From assembly GCF_023715485.1 (NCBI RefSeq), contig NZ_JAMBOF010000007.1:186001-250000 (forward strand): a DNA stretch of 64,000 nucleotides. Reading direction: 5' to 3'. Below the pieces are notes generated by a model. That model had not been told where the DNA came from and made no database searches. It was given only the letters and a program-made list of their open reading frames with translations. Both the position numbers and the translations under genes were made by a program. Source of the DNA: Mesobacillus subterraneus (GTDB lineage: Bacteria > Bacillota > Bacilli > Bacillales > Cytobacillaceae). Below, piece after piece: positions 1-7,067 of the stretch (position 1 is its first letter; the number at the start of each line of letters is the position of its first letter).

Positions 1-277
1 GAGAAGCGAAGAGGAAAACCATGACTATTGAAAACGGGATTTTCTTTTTCAGCATGTTGACCACTACCGGAATCGTAGAGCAGGAACAGAATGGTGTGAT
101 AAAAGCGAACAGGATAGCCGCGAAGCTTGCGAACAATTTATTGCTGCCTGTTAATTTTTTTTCAATTTTTTCGTATGGAATATATCCCTGCAGCAGGCTA
201 ATCAAAAAAGAGATCCCGACAAAAAGCACTGTTAACTCTAGGGCAATCCATAAAAAGCTTTTTAGAAATTCAATCAT
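1..277 (-). CDS. arsP: ArsP-type permease, N-terminal part (truncated by window edge)
   Basis: Ninety-two residues are visible from an ATG at 277, read leftward without a stop to the window edge. Two hydrophobic segments flank the motif TPFCSCSTIP, which is characteristic of the ArsP/DUF318 permease family (PF03773) that exports trivalent organoarsenicals. Some relatives are annotated as metal efflux permeases, so the substrate is inferred from the arsenic context. A GAGGAAG ribosome binding site lies directly upstream, and the gene starts 25 nt after a small gene in the same leftward unit. The remaining three quarters of the protein lie outside the window. Confidence 0.85.
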   Translation of the reverse strand, partial: MIEFLKSFLWIALELTVLFVGISFLISLLQGYIPYEKIEKKLTGSNKLFASFAAILFAFITPFCSCSTIPVVVNMLKKKIPFSIVMVFLFAS

Positions 278-302
278 CTTCCTCTACCTTCTTCCAATTA
301 GT

Positions 303-470
303 TTAAGCGTTAGCTGGTGTTGCACAGCAGTTTGGCTGCTGTTTAGAGATAGTCGGCCAAGAAATTCGTTTCATTTCAGGCTGCTCGAAGAACTTCCAGG
401 CGTGTTTTGCTTTACTTTCAACTTCCTGCTTTCTTAACTGTGCCAATGCTTGATAATCATGATAAAACAT
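303..470 (-). CDS. small Cys-Cys protein upstream of arsP, unknown function
   Basis: A 55-residue protein starting at the ATG at 470, chosen because AAGGAGAGG sits 9 nt upstream; an upstream TTG at 491 lies inside the operator and is less likely. It starts MFYHDYQALAQL, is charged and probably helical in the first half, and ends with an adjacent Cys pair (NCCATPANA). No signal peptide or membrane segment is seen. It is sandwiched between an ArsR operator and arsP, so it should be arsenic-induced. The Cys pair could bind arsenite or metal, but that is inference. I do not recognise the family. Confidence 0.6.
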   Translation of the reverse strand: MFYHDYQALAQLRKQEVESKAKHAWKFFEQPEMKRISWPTISKQQPNCCATPANA

Positions 471-486
471 ATATATCCTCTCCTTC

Positions 487-502
487 ATCAAAATATGTTG
501 AT
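487..502. promoter_or_regulatory. ArsR-type operator (arsP promoter, proximal)
   Basis: Inverted repeat ATCAA-AATATG-TTGAT. Four copies of ATCAA-N6-TTGAT flank the arsR1 gene (here, 509, 920 and 979). This copy lies 17 nt upstream of the start codon of the small arsP-linked gene, where a bound repressor would block transcription of the leftward arsP unit. The 5-6-5 symmetry fits the winged-helix ArsR dimer. Assignment to ArsR1 is inferred from position. Confidence 0.7.
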
Positions 503-508
503 TTATTT

Positions 509-524
509 ATCAAAAAAAATTGAT
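509..524. promoter_or_regulatory. ArsR-type operator (arsP promoter, distal)
   Basis: Inverted repeat ATCAA-AAAAAA-TTGAT, identical in both arms to the copy at 487 and offset from it by 22 bp, about two helical turns. The two dimers would lie on the same face of the DNA. It sits between the arsR1 stop codon (545) and the arsP unit, indicating that the latter has its own promoter. Confidence 0.65.
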
Positions 525-544
525 TAATACTTTAAAAAGAAAAC

Positions 545-904
545 CTAACAACAATCACTAGGTCTGAAAAGGCAGCAAAGCTCTGGAGATAATAGGTGGT
601 TGATTTCTGTGGTGTTTACTTTGTAGTAGCTCCAGGTACCTTTTGTTTCCTTGGTGATCAGATTGGCATCAAGCAAAATTTTTAAATGGTAGCTCAGCTT
701 GGATTGCGGCATATCAATCAGTTCACTTAAATCACAAACACAGCTGGAGTCTTGCTGGCATAGCAGATTCAGTATGTGCAGGCGTTTTTGGTCGGCCAGG
801 GCTTTGAACTTGCTTTCATACTTTTCAAAGGTGCTTTGAAGCGGCGGTTCCTCTGTGGCTTTGTTGGGATTGGTCAGGTCGGTTAAAGGAATGAATTTCT
901 CCAC
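545..904 (-). CDS. arsR: ArsR-family arsenic/metal-responsive repressor 1
   Basis: A 119-residue winged-helix repressor of the ArsR/SmtB family. After an N-terminal extension of about 30 residues, the core shows KALADQKRLHILNLL followed by the metalloid-binding motif CVCDL and the recognition helix MPQSKLSYHLKIL. The C-terminus is rich in Cys (ELCCLFRPSDCC), offering extra thiolate ligands. The start is the GTG at 904, with AAGGAGAG 8 nt upstream. It is read leftward, away from the arsR2 operon. Four ATCAA-N6-TTGAT palindromes flank the gene, pointing to autoregulation and control of the arsP unit. It differs clearly in sequence and operator from the second ArsR at 1147. Confidence 0.9.
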   Translation of the reverse strand: MEKFIPLTDLTNPNKATEEPPLQSTFEKYESKFKALADQKRLHILNLLCQQDSSCVCDLSELIDMPQSKLSYHLKILLDANLITKETKGTWSYYKVNTTEINHLLSPELCCLFRPSDCC

Positions 905-919
905 TTTCAGCTCTCCTTA

Positions 920-935
920 ATCAAAATCTCTTGAT
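920..935. promoter_or_regulatory. ArsR-type operator upstream of arsR1
   Basis: ATCAA-AATCTC-TTGAT, overlapping the start region of arsR1 about 16 nt upstream of its GTG. It matches both arms of the two operators at the other end of the gene and supports autoregulation. Confidence 0.65.
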
Positions 936-978
936 ATATTGTATTATATTTCCTGTGAATCCAGTTTGCAACTGTTAA

Positions 979-994
979 ATCAAAAATTTTTGAT
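979..994. promoter_or_regulatory. ArsR-type operator, distal, upstream of arsR1
   Basis: ATCAA-AAATTT-TTGAT, embedded in a longer perfect 20-bp palindrome (AAATCAAAAA followed by TTTTTGATTT). It is placed about 75 nt upstream of arsR1, in the region where its leftward promoter would lie. Confidence 0.65.
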
Positions 995-1090
995 TTATTT
1001 TTCCATTACTTTCTTACGTTAGCTTTTGACTAAATTATGGCTTGCAGAATAGAGGATTCAATCTTTACAGAAACTTAACAAGAAAAACTA

Positions 1091-1119
1091 TTGTACATAT
1101 AAGCATATTATTATATGAT
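1091..1119 (+). promoter_or_regulatory. arsR2-arsBCDA promoter with overlapping inverted repeat
   Basis: A sigma-A-like promoter, TTGTAC (1091-1096), 17-bp spacer, TATGAT (1114-1119). The inverted repeat CATATAA-N8-TTATATG (1096-1117) fills the spacer, so a bound repressor would cover the polymerase site. The sequence is unlike the ATCAA-N6-TTGAT repeats around arsR1, suggesting that the two ArsR proteins recognise different operators. Confidence 0.65.
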
Positions 1120-1146
1120 AATGACGTTATTGGAGGTGGAGAGTAA

Positions 1147-1491
1147 TTGATTAAACAAAGTATTGAAATGGATCAGGCTGCTGCGATTTTAAAGCTGCTT
1201 GGCGACAAGACTCGTTTGACGATGATGAGGATTCTCGCAGACCACGATTGCTGTGTCTGTGAATTTGTAGCAATGTTCGATACAAGCCAGCCAGCGATCA
1301 GCCAGCATATTCGGAAGCTGAAGGACGCAGGTCTGGTAAAGGAAAGCAGGAGAGGGCAGTGGGTATTCTATTCACTGAACCAGCAGTACGAGCATTTTGA
1401 TTTTGTTCAATTGCTTATGAATGCACTTCCGAGCCAGGAAGAGAAATTATCAGAACTAGAAAAGCAAGGGAAACGGATTTCTTGTGAATAA
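1147..1491 (+). CDS. arsR: ArsR-family arsenite-responsive repressor 2
   Basis: A 114-residue ArsR/SmtB repressor heading the main arsenic operon. It shows the core LKLLGDKTRLTMMRIL, the thiolate motif HDCCVCEF and the recognition helix TSQPAISQHIRKL followed by the winged hairpin. The start is a TTG at 1147, chosen because GGAGGTGGAG lies 5-6 nt upstream and no better start exists. Arsenite binding at the CxC motif is expected to release it from the palindrome at 1096-1117. The stop is 9 nt before arsB. Confidence 0.92.
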   Translation: MIKQSIEMDQAAAILKLLGDKTRLTMMRILADHDCCVCEFVAMFDTSQPAISQHIRKLKDAGLVKESRRGQWVFYSLNQQYEHFDFVQLLMNALPSQEEKLSELEKQGKRISCE

Positions 1492-1500
1492 CGGAGGTGT

Positions 1501-2802
1501 GTGGATTTGTCTTTAGCAATTATAGCTTCATTGATTTTCCTCGTGACGCTGACATTGGTCATCTGGCAGCCTAAGGGTCTGGGGATCGGCTGGTCAGCAG
1601 TAGGTGGAGCGATTTTAGCATTGACCTTTGGTGTCGTCGATTTCCAGGACGTGATCGATGTTACCGGGATTGTCTGGAATGCGACACTCGCGTTTATCGC
1701 AATCATAATTATTTCATTGATTTTAGACGAAATTGGTTTCTTCGAATGGTCCGCCCTGCATATGGCGAGGGCTGCCAAGGGAAACGGAGTCAAGATGTTC
1801 GTGTACGTGACTCTGCTGGGTGCGGCTGTTGCCGCGCTGTTCGCCAATGATGGCGCCGCATTGATTTTGACGCCAATCGTTTTGGCAATGGTGCGAAATT
1901 TGAAATTTGAAGAAAAAATGGTTTTCCCTTTTATCATGGCGAGCGGGTTCATTGCCGATACGACTTCGCTGCCGCTGGTTGTCAGCAACCTGGTGAATAT
2001 CGTATCTGCCGACTACTTCAATATTGGATTCGTCGAATATGCATCTCGCATGATTGTGCCGAACTTCTTTTCACTAGGTGCAAGTATTTTGGTTTTATAT
2101 CTATTCTTCCGTAAGAGCATTCCGAAGAATTACGACATGTCCGATTTGAAAAAGCCGGTAGAAGCGATCAAGGATATGAAGATGTTCCGCTTATCATGGA
2201 TTGTTCTGGGGGTCCTGCTTGTCGGGTACTTCGCTAGTGAATTCCTGAACATACCGGTATCTTTCATAGCCGGTATCGTAGCCATTTTCTTCTTGATGAT
2301 GGCAAGGAGGAGTCCGGCTGTCCATACGTCAACCGTCGTAAAAGGCGCGCCATGGGCGATCGTGTTCTTCTCAATAGGCATGTATGTCGTTGTTTACGGC
2401 TTGCGTAACGCTGGATTGACGAACATCCTTGCCGATGTCATCCAGGCTGCGGCCGACCAGGGCTTGTTTGTCGCAACGATTGGCATGGGCTTCATCGCGG
2501 CGATTCTTTCTTCGATCATGAACAATATGCCAACCGTCATGATTGATGCGCTGGCAATTGCGGATACTAACACAACCGGTGTTGTACGCGAAGCGCTGAT
2601 TTATGCGAACGTCATTGGATCCGATTTAGGCCCGAAAATTACGCCAATCGGTTCACTGGCAACACTTTTATGGCTCCACGTTCTTTCATTGAAAGCCGTC
2701 AAGATTTCATGGGGCACTTATTTTAAAACTGGAATCATTTTAACCATTCCTACTTTGTTCATCACTTTGGTAGGTCTATATATTTGGTTACTCATAATTT
2801 AA
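1501..2802 (+). CDS. arsB: arsenite efflux permease ArsB
   Basis: A 433-residue polytopic membrane protein with about 12 hydrophobic segments, the usual ArsB length and topology. Conserved stretches include [14 protein letters not shown] near the N-terminus, [34 protein letters not shown] and [12 protein letters not shown], all closely matching the E. coli plasmid ArsB family rather than ACR3. It exports As(III) or Sb(III), driven by proton motive force or, with ArsA, by ATP. The GTG at 1501 follows ACGGAGGTGT. It is followed by arsC after 19 nt. The presence of arsA and arsD downstream suggests an ArsAB pump. Confidence 0.95.
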   Translation: MDLSLAIIASLIFLVTLTLVIWQPKGLGIGWSAVGGAILALTFGVVDFQDVIDVTGIVWNATLAFIAIIIISLILDEIGFFEWSALHMARAAKGNGVKMFVYVTLLGAAVAALFANDGAALILTPIVLAMVRNLKFEEKMVFPFIMASGFIADTTSLPLVVSNLVNIVSADYFNIGFVEYASRMIVPNFFSLGASILVLYLFFRKSIPKNYDMSDLKKPVEAIKDMKMFRLSWIVLGVLLVGYFASEFLNIPVSFIAGIVAIFFLMMARRSPAVHTSTVVKGAPWAIVFFSIGMYVVVYGLRNAGLTNILADVIQAAADQGLFVATIGMGFIAAILSSIMNNMPTVMIDALAIADTNTTGVVREALIYANVIGSDLGPKITPIGSLATLLWLHVLSLKAVKISWGTYFKTGIILTIPTLFITLVGLYIWLLII

Positions 2803-2821
2803 ACAAGGGAGCGAATCTACT

Positions 2822-3241
2822 ATGGCTAAAAAAACGATCTACTTCTTATGTACTGGAAACTCTTGCAGAAGCCAAATGGCTGAAGGATGGGCTAAGAAAT
2901 ATTTAGGTGATGAGTGGGAAGTGAAAAGCGCGGGTCTTGAAGCCCATGGATTGAACCCGAACGCTGTCAAAGCGATGAATGAGGTAGGCATCGATATTAC
3001 GAGCCATACTTCTGATGTCATTGATCCTGAAATCCTGAACAATGCTGAGCTAGTCGTCACACTTTGCGGCCATGCGGATGAGCATTGCCCGGTAACACCT
3101 CCACATGTGAAACGTGAACATTGGGGATTTGATGATCCTGCAAAAGCTGAGGGAACAGAAGAAGAAAAGTGGGCCGTATTCCAGCGAGTGCGCGACGAAA
3201 TCAGCGACCGCATCAAAACATTTGCTGAGACTGGAAAATAA
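2822..3241 (+). CDS. arsC: arsenate reductase, thioredoxin-coupled type
   Basis: A 139-residue cytoplasmic reductase of the low-molecular-weight phosphatase fold, converting arsenate to arsenite for export. The anion-binding loop CTGNSCR places the nucleophile at Cys10 with Cys15 in the loop, and the redox pair is Cys82 and Cys89 ([11 protein letters not shown]), the exact residue numbers known from the Bacillus/Staphylococcus thioredoxin-dependent class. Length is normal. A perfect hairpin with a T tract follows the stop codon, so transcripts may end here before arsD. Confidence 0.96.
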   Translation: MAKKTIYFLCTGNSCRSQMAEGWAKKYLGDEWEVKSAGLEAHGLNPNAVKAMNEVGIDITSHTSDVIDPEILNNAELVVTLCGHADEHCPVTPPHVKREHWGFDDPAKAEGTEEEKWAVFQRVRDEISDRIKTFAETGK

Positions 3242-3250
3242 ACCGAAACA

Positions 3251-3285
3251 AACAGCCAAGGGGAATCGCTCTTGGCTGTTGTTTT
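3251..3285 (+). terminator. terminator/attenuator between arsC and arsD
   Basis: Perfect 10-bp stem AACAGCCAAG (3251-3260) with CTTGGCTGTT (3271-3280), 10-nt loop, then GTTTT. It lies inside the ars operon with no obvious new promoter behind it, so it probably lowers arsD-arsA expression relative to arsRBC. Confidence 0.75.
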
Positions 3286-3316
3286 AAATACATATTTACC
3301 GAGAGGAGAAAATGCG

Positions 3317-3664
3317 ATGAAGACAATCAAAATCTTTGACCCGGCGTTGTGCTGCCCGACAGGAGTGTGCGGGCCTAGTGTTGACCCGGAACTAACGAGG
3401 GTAGCCTCTGCAATTTTTATCCTGGAGAAAAAAGGCTTTCCAATCAGCCGCTATAATCTTGCCAATGACCCAGCCGCATTCGTTGAACATAAAGAAGTTA
3501 ATCAGCTATTGCATGAAAAAGGACCGGAGGCACTGCCGCTTGTTATCGTGGATGGAAAGGTAGAGAAAGTAGGCAGCTACCCTGCCAATGAAGAATTTGC
3601 AAGCTGGCTTGGAGTGGATGTCAAAGATCTGACCCCTGAGAAACCGCGTAATACGCTGCTTTAA
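3317..3664 (+). CDS. arsD: arsenic metallochaperone ArsD
   Basis: A 115-residue ArsD, the chaperone that passes As(III) to the ArsA ATPase and can act as a weak repressor. The conserved metalloid-binding thiols Cys12, Cys13 and Cys18 are present in DPALCCPTGVC. The thioredoxin-like fold is indicated by the rest of the chain. The ATG at 3317 is preferred over upstream in-frame codons because GAGGAG precedes it and the chelating motif then takes canonical numbering. The extra C-terminal Cys pairs found in some ArsD proteins are absent. arsA follows 15 nt downstream. Confidence 0.93.
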   Translation: MKTIKIFDPALCCPTGVCGPSVDPELTRVASAIFILEKKGFPISRYNLANDPAAFVEHKEVNQLLHEKGPEALPLVIVDGKVEKVGSYPANEEFASWLGVDVKDLTPEKPRNTLL

Positions 3665-3679
3665 GGAAGGAGAATAGCC

Positions 3680-5452
3680 ATGTTCCAAACTTTCCATCCG
3701 AAATATGTAGTCAACACCCCTTATCTCTTTTTTACCGGGAAAGGCGGAGTGGGCAAGACCTCTACCGCCTGTGCCACAGCGGTTGCACTTGCGGATACAG
3801 GTAAAAAGGTATTAATTGTTAGCACAGACCCGGCATCGAATCTGCAGGATGTATTTGATATCGAGATCGGCAATCAGCCAGTCGAAGTCCCTTCCGTTCA
3901 GAATCTATCAGCCTGCAATATAGATCCGGAGGAATCGGCACGGCAATACCGGGAAAAAGTGATTTCTCCTTATCGCAATGCCCTGCCAGAAAGTGTGGTC
4001 GCGACGATGGAAGAACAGCTTTCCGGTGCTTGCACGGTGGAAATCGCCGCTTTTGATGAGTTCTCCAATTTGCTCACCGACCAGGATTTGATAAGCCAGT
4101 ATGACCATATCTTGTTTGACACGGCTCCGACAGGCCATACGCTCAGGCTCCTTCAACTCCCGACCGCGTGGAGCAGCTTTTTGGAGGAAAGCACTCATGG
4201 AGCTTCCTGCCTCGGTCCGTTATCCGGCCTTGGGGAGAAGAAGCAACTGTATACTTCTACGGTAAAAGCGCTGTCTGATCCGAAGATGACGACACTGATT
4301 CTTGTTACACGGCCGGAACCATCCTCAATGCTAGAAGCAGAAAGGGCTTCAGCTGAGCTGAAGGGAATCGGAATGGAAAATCAGGTTGTCATCATCAATG
4401 GGCTACTACAGAATCACGTAAAAGAAGATCCGATTTCAAAAGCATTCTATGACCGACAGCGGAAAGCGCTCACGGATCTGCCGAAAAATCTGAAGCAGGT
4501 CGGGATGTTTTCGATTCCATTTGTGCCTTTTTCATTGACCGGTGTGGACAATCTTCGCAAGATGTTCAAGCCTGCGACGGATTCAGCTGAGAGAAGCGAA
4601 GTGGAACTGTCTGAAGCACGTCTGCATTCATTACAGGAACTTGTTGATGATTTTGCCGAAAACGATATGCGGATCATTTTTACAATGGGGAAGGGCGGCG
4701 TCGGCAAGACGACGATGGCTTCAGCTATCGCTGTAGGACTTGCTGAAAAAGGGCTGAAGGTCCATTTGACGACAACCGACCCAGCCGCTCACCTCGATTA
4801 CACCTTCCAGCAGAAGGATGCCTGCGGAAACCTGACGATCAGCCGCCTCGATCCGAAGAAGGAAGTGGAGGCTTATAAGGAAGCGGTATTGTCACAAAAT
4901 AAGGGCCAGTTAGACGAGGATGCCCTTGCTTATCTTGAGGAAGACCTGAATTCCCCTTGTACCGAAGAGATAGCTGTGTTCCAGGCATTTGCCGATATTG
5001 TGGAGAAGTCGAAGGAGGAGATTGTCGTGATTGATACAGCTCCTACTGGGCACACATTATTGTTGTTGAACTCTGCGGAATCGTATCATAAAGAAATTTC
5101 CCGCTCGACGGGTACAGTCTCGGAGAGTGTTAAGTATTTATTGCCGAAATTGCGTAATCCCGAGGAAACAAGCGTGGTGATCGTTACCCTGCCAGAAGCC
5201 ACGCCGGTTCTTGAAGCGACGCGGCTGCGCGATGATTTAAAACGGGCATCGATCGAGCCAGAGTGGTGGGTGATCAATCAAAGCCTGTATGCGCAGCAAA
5301 CGACGGATCCGATTTTACAGAGTCGGGCTGATGCTGAAAAAGCCTGGATCAAGCGAGTCAGCGAAGAAATTGCTGAGAGGACGAGCATTGTTCCCTGGCA
5401 GCCAGAAGAAAAACTGGGGTACGATAAAATGAAGGACTTAATCAATCATTGA
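3680..5452 (+). CDS. arsA: arsenite-activated ATPase ArsA (two-domain)
   Basis: A 590-residue pump ATPase made of two homologous GET3/ArsA halves joined by a linker. P-loops GKGGVGKTS (about residue 20) and GKGGVGKTT (about residue 337) and two DTAPTGHTL signature motifs (about 147 and 452) are visible. The Cys residues of ACTVEIAAF and CLGPLSG in the first half and CTEEIAVF in the second correspond to the metalloid-sensing thiols. It sits on the membrane with ArsB and receives As(III) from ArsD. Length is typical. Next is a phosphatase-like gene, 15 nt downstream. Confidence 0.95.
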   Translation: MFQTFHPKYVVNTPYLFFTGKGGVGKTSTACATAVALADTGKKVLIVSTDPASNLQDVFDIEIGNQPVEVPSVQNLSACNIDPEESARQYREKVISPYRNALPESVVATMEEQLSGACTVEIAAFDEFSNLLTDQDLISQYDHILFDTAPTGHTLRLLQLPTAWSSFLEESTHGASCLGPLSGLGEKKQLYTSTVKALSDPKMTTLILVTRPEPSSMLEAERASAELKGIGMENQVVIINGLLQNHVKEDPISKAFYDRQRKALTDLPKNLKQVGMFSIPFVPFSLTGVDNLRKMFKPATDSAERSEVELSEARLHSLQELVDDFAENDMRIIFTMGKGGVGKTTMASAIAVGLAEKGLKVHLTTTDPAAHLDYTFQQKDACGNLTISRLDPKKEVEAYKEAVLSQNKGQLDEDALAYLEEDLNSPCTEEIAVFQAFADIVEKSKEEIVVIDTAPTGHTLLLLNSAESYHKEISRSTGTVSESVKYLLPKLRNPEETSVVIVTLPEATPVLEATRLRDDLKRASIEPEWWVINQSLYAQQTTDPILQSRADAEKAWIKRVSEEIAERTSIVPWQPEEKLGYDKMKDLINH

Positions 5453-5467
5453 AAGGTGGATATATAA

Positions 5468-5890
5468 ATGAGTGAATACCAACAATTAATTCCGAAACGG
5501 ATTTACATTGGCGGTGCTGATGCCATTCCAGAATTACTGAAGAAGGAAAAAATCGATGTAGTATATGATTTGCGTGCAGAAAACACGGAAGGCTATTATG
5601 ATTATAATCGGAAGCACCAGCCAATCGTCGACAATGCCGAGCACCAGGATGAGTCTGTGAAGCAGGCCATTGACGAGGTGATCAACGCATACGAATCTGG
5701 TAAGAATGTGTACTTCCACTGCTCTGGCGGAAGAAACAGGACAGGTACCGTGGCCATCGGGACATTGCTGAAGCTTGGAGAAGCTAACAGCATCGAGGAA
5801 GCAGAAGCAAAGGCAAAGGGAATCCGTGACGTCATCAAAGTGAACCCTGAAATGAAAGCGGCGCTCGGAAGATTATTCCCTGGCGCTTAG
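5468..5890 (+). CDS. dual-specificity-type protein phosphatase in the ars operon
   Basis: A 140-residue protein of the cysteine phosphatase superfamily. The active-site loop HCSGGRNRTGT (CX5R, about residues 84-94) is intact and is preceded by a YDLRAEN segment that matches the general-acid region of dual-specificity phosphatases. It has no signal peptide. It lies 15 nt behind arsA and 17 nt before the HesB-like gene and so belongs to the arsenic operon. The substrate is unknown; a CX5R loop can also handle arsenate, but that is only a suggestion from context. Confidence 0.8.
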   Translation: MSEYQQLIPKRIYIGGADAIPELLKKEKIDVVYDLRAENTEGYYDYNRKHQPIVDNAEHQDESVKQAIDEVINAYESGKNVYFHCSGGRNRTGTVAIGTLLKLGEANSIEEAEAKAKGIRDVIKVNPEMKAALGRLFPGA

Positions 5891-5907
5891 GATAGGAGGA
5901 AGTTTTT

Positions 5908-6186
5908 TTGAAAATCACCGATCAAGCTCGTGACAGCCTAAAGCAGCTGCTGCAAGAGCAGAATGCAACTGGCATCCGTGTGTTTTTTGCCGGCATCAGT
6001 TGAGGAAGCCCAAAATTAGGCCTGGCTCTGGATGAGCCGGAATCAGATGATGAAGTAATTGAATCAAATGGAATCAGAGTAGCAATCGATCCATCGATCG
6101 AAATCGAAGCAAAGGAATCAACGCTCGATTTTGACGCGAATGCAGACGGGTTCGTGTTATCTGGGAATGAAAGAGATTGTTGTTAG
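5908..6186 (+). CDS. HesB/IscA-like protein with in-frame TGA, probable selenoprotein
   Basis: The reading frame starts at TTG 5908 (GGAGGA 7 nt upstream) and runs 92 codons to TAG at 6184, with one TGA at codon 32 (6001-6003). Residues before it (GIRVFFAGIS) and after it (GSPKLGLALDEP) continue a HesB/IscA-like domain without any frame change, and the TGA occupies the conserved Cys position of the family. Known HesB-like selenoproteins carry selenocysteine in this same context. A hairpin at 6022-6040 fits a bacterial SECIS. The C-terminus ends in a Cys pair. As last gene of the ars operon it may bind thiophilic metalloids or handle Fe-S clusters. A plain nonsense mutation remains possible. 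Confidence 0.75.
6022..6040 (+). promoter_or_regulatory. candidate bSECIS hairpin of the HesB-like gene
   Basis: CTGGCTC (6022-6028) pairs with GAGCCGG (6034-6040), 7 bp with one G-U, around the loop TGGAT. The loop begins 25 nt after the TGA at 6001-6003 and has G residues at its second and third positions. Spacing and loop agree with the general bacterial SECIS model (apical loop about 16-37 nt after UGA, early G in the loop). Confidence 0.6.
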
Positions 6187-6193
6187 AAGACAG

Positions 6194-6227
6194 AGCCGGT
6201 GTATGAACTCATGCACCGGCTTTTTTT
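6194..6227 (+). terminator. terminator of the ars operon
   Basis: AGCCGGTG (6194-6201) pairs with CACCGGCT (6214-6221), followed by a T tract. It lies just after the HesB-like gene and marks the operon end. Confidence 0.9.
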
Positions 6228-6238
6228 ACATAAAATAT

Positions 6239-6270
6239 TTGACCCTGTAGTGCACTACATAGTTTAAGAT
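6239..6270 (+). promoter_or_regulatory. MerR-type promoter with central palindrome
   Basis: TTGACC (6239-6244) and TAAGAT (6265-6270) are 20 bp apart, the over-long spacing typical of MerR-activated promoters, and the spacer carries the perfect palindrome TGTAGTGCACTACA (6246-6259). It precedes a truncated MerR gene, so it is probably a surviving autoregulatory site. Confidence 0.6.
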
Positions 6271-6290
6271 GTTTCTATAAGGGGGCCGAA

Positions 6291-6440
6291 ATGTACAAGG
6301 TAAGCGAATTTTCCAAAATGACGGGGCTAAGCAAGGAGACGCTCAGGTATTATGCGGAGATCAAGCTGCTCGAGCCTGTATTCATCAACCCGAATAATAA
6401 GTACCGCTATTATAACAACGGATTCCTATGCCTTTTATAA
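6291..6440 (+). pseudogene. truncated MerR-family regulator
   Basis: Forty-nine codons from ATG 6291 encode only the MerR DNA-binding head: MYKVSEFSKMTGLSKETLRY, then the wing residues ending NKYRYYNNG, after which the frame ends in TAA. The usual effector-binding or dimerisation part (60-200 residues) is missing and the neighbouring Lrp gene on the other strand starts its 3' end 16 nt later. GGGGG precedes the start. I read it as a decayed gene left by a deletion; a functional mini-regulator is unlikely without a dimerisation helix. Confidence 0.7.
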
Positions 6441-6455
6441 GAAAGCAGCCTTATT

Positions 6456-6878
6456 TTATGTAATATGTTTAAATTCAACAGGTGAAGACAGGTTAATCAA
6501 TGTTGAAGGATGACCGTAAATCATTGAATCATCAATAAAATCTTCGAGGTTTTCCACAGAATCTGCGAGAACCTTCACTAGATAGCTATATTGTCCAGCT
6601 AGTCTGTGGCATTCGACGACCATTGGATGCTCGATGCAGAACTCGCGAAACTCCTTGCAGCGCTTTGAATCGAACAGGATAAAAGCCAGCACATGCTTAT
6701 TCACTTTTTTGGGATTGAGAATCGCACGATATCCAAGAATCGTACCATTTTCCTCGAGTCGTTTTACTCGCTCCTTTACCGCAGGGACGGATAACCCCAC
6801 TCGCCTGCCTAGTTCAGTCATCGAAATCCTGCCGTCTTCCTGAAGATGGTGAAGAATATTTTTATCAACCTGGTCCAT
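6456..6878 (-). CDS. Lrp/AsnC-family transcriptional regulator
   Basis: A 140-residue regulator with an N-terminal winged helix-turn-helix (MDQVDKNILHHLQEDGRISM, recognition region LSVPAVKERVKRLEENG) and a C-terminal RAM ligand-binding domain containing the usual GQYSYLVKV strand. Such proteins sense amino acids and form octamers. It is divergent from the isochorismatase-type gene at 7068, with 189 nt between the two starts, so it may control that gene and itself. Length is typical. Confidence 0.92.
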   Translation of the reverse strand: MDQVDKNILHHLQEDGRISMTELGRRVGLSVPAVKERVKRLEENGTILGYRAILNPKKVNKHVLAFILFDSKRCKEFREFCIEHPMVVECHRLAGQYSYLVKVLADSVENLEDFIDDSMIYGHPSTLINLSSPVEFKHIT

Positions 6879-7067
6879 AATGACACCCCGTTTATATTTT
6901 TTTAAGCAAGAACTTTCTGGTTAGAAACCTGATTTTTGTTTTTAAGGAAAAATGGCTTAAATGCAGTAAATTTTAAAGGAGATGATTTTAAATAACGTAG
7001 AAACTTCATGTAAATTATATCCTTTTATTATTAAAATTACCTTATAAATGATAAGGGGATGATGGAT

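Noticed and set aside
21-437. Long open frame on the plus strand
   Set aside because: It is antisense to arsP and the small arsP-linked gene, whose conserved motif TPFCSCSTIP and ribosome binding sites are on the minus strand.
5908-6003. HesB-like gene as a simple pseudogene
   Set aside because: The frame stays intact after the TGA with conserved domain residues, own start signals, a SECIS-like hairpin and a clean terminator; not excluded, but less likely.
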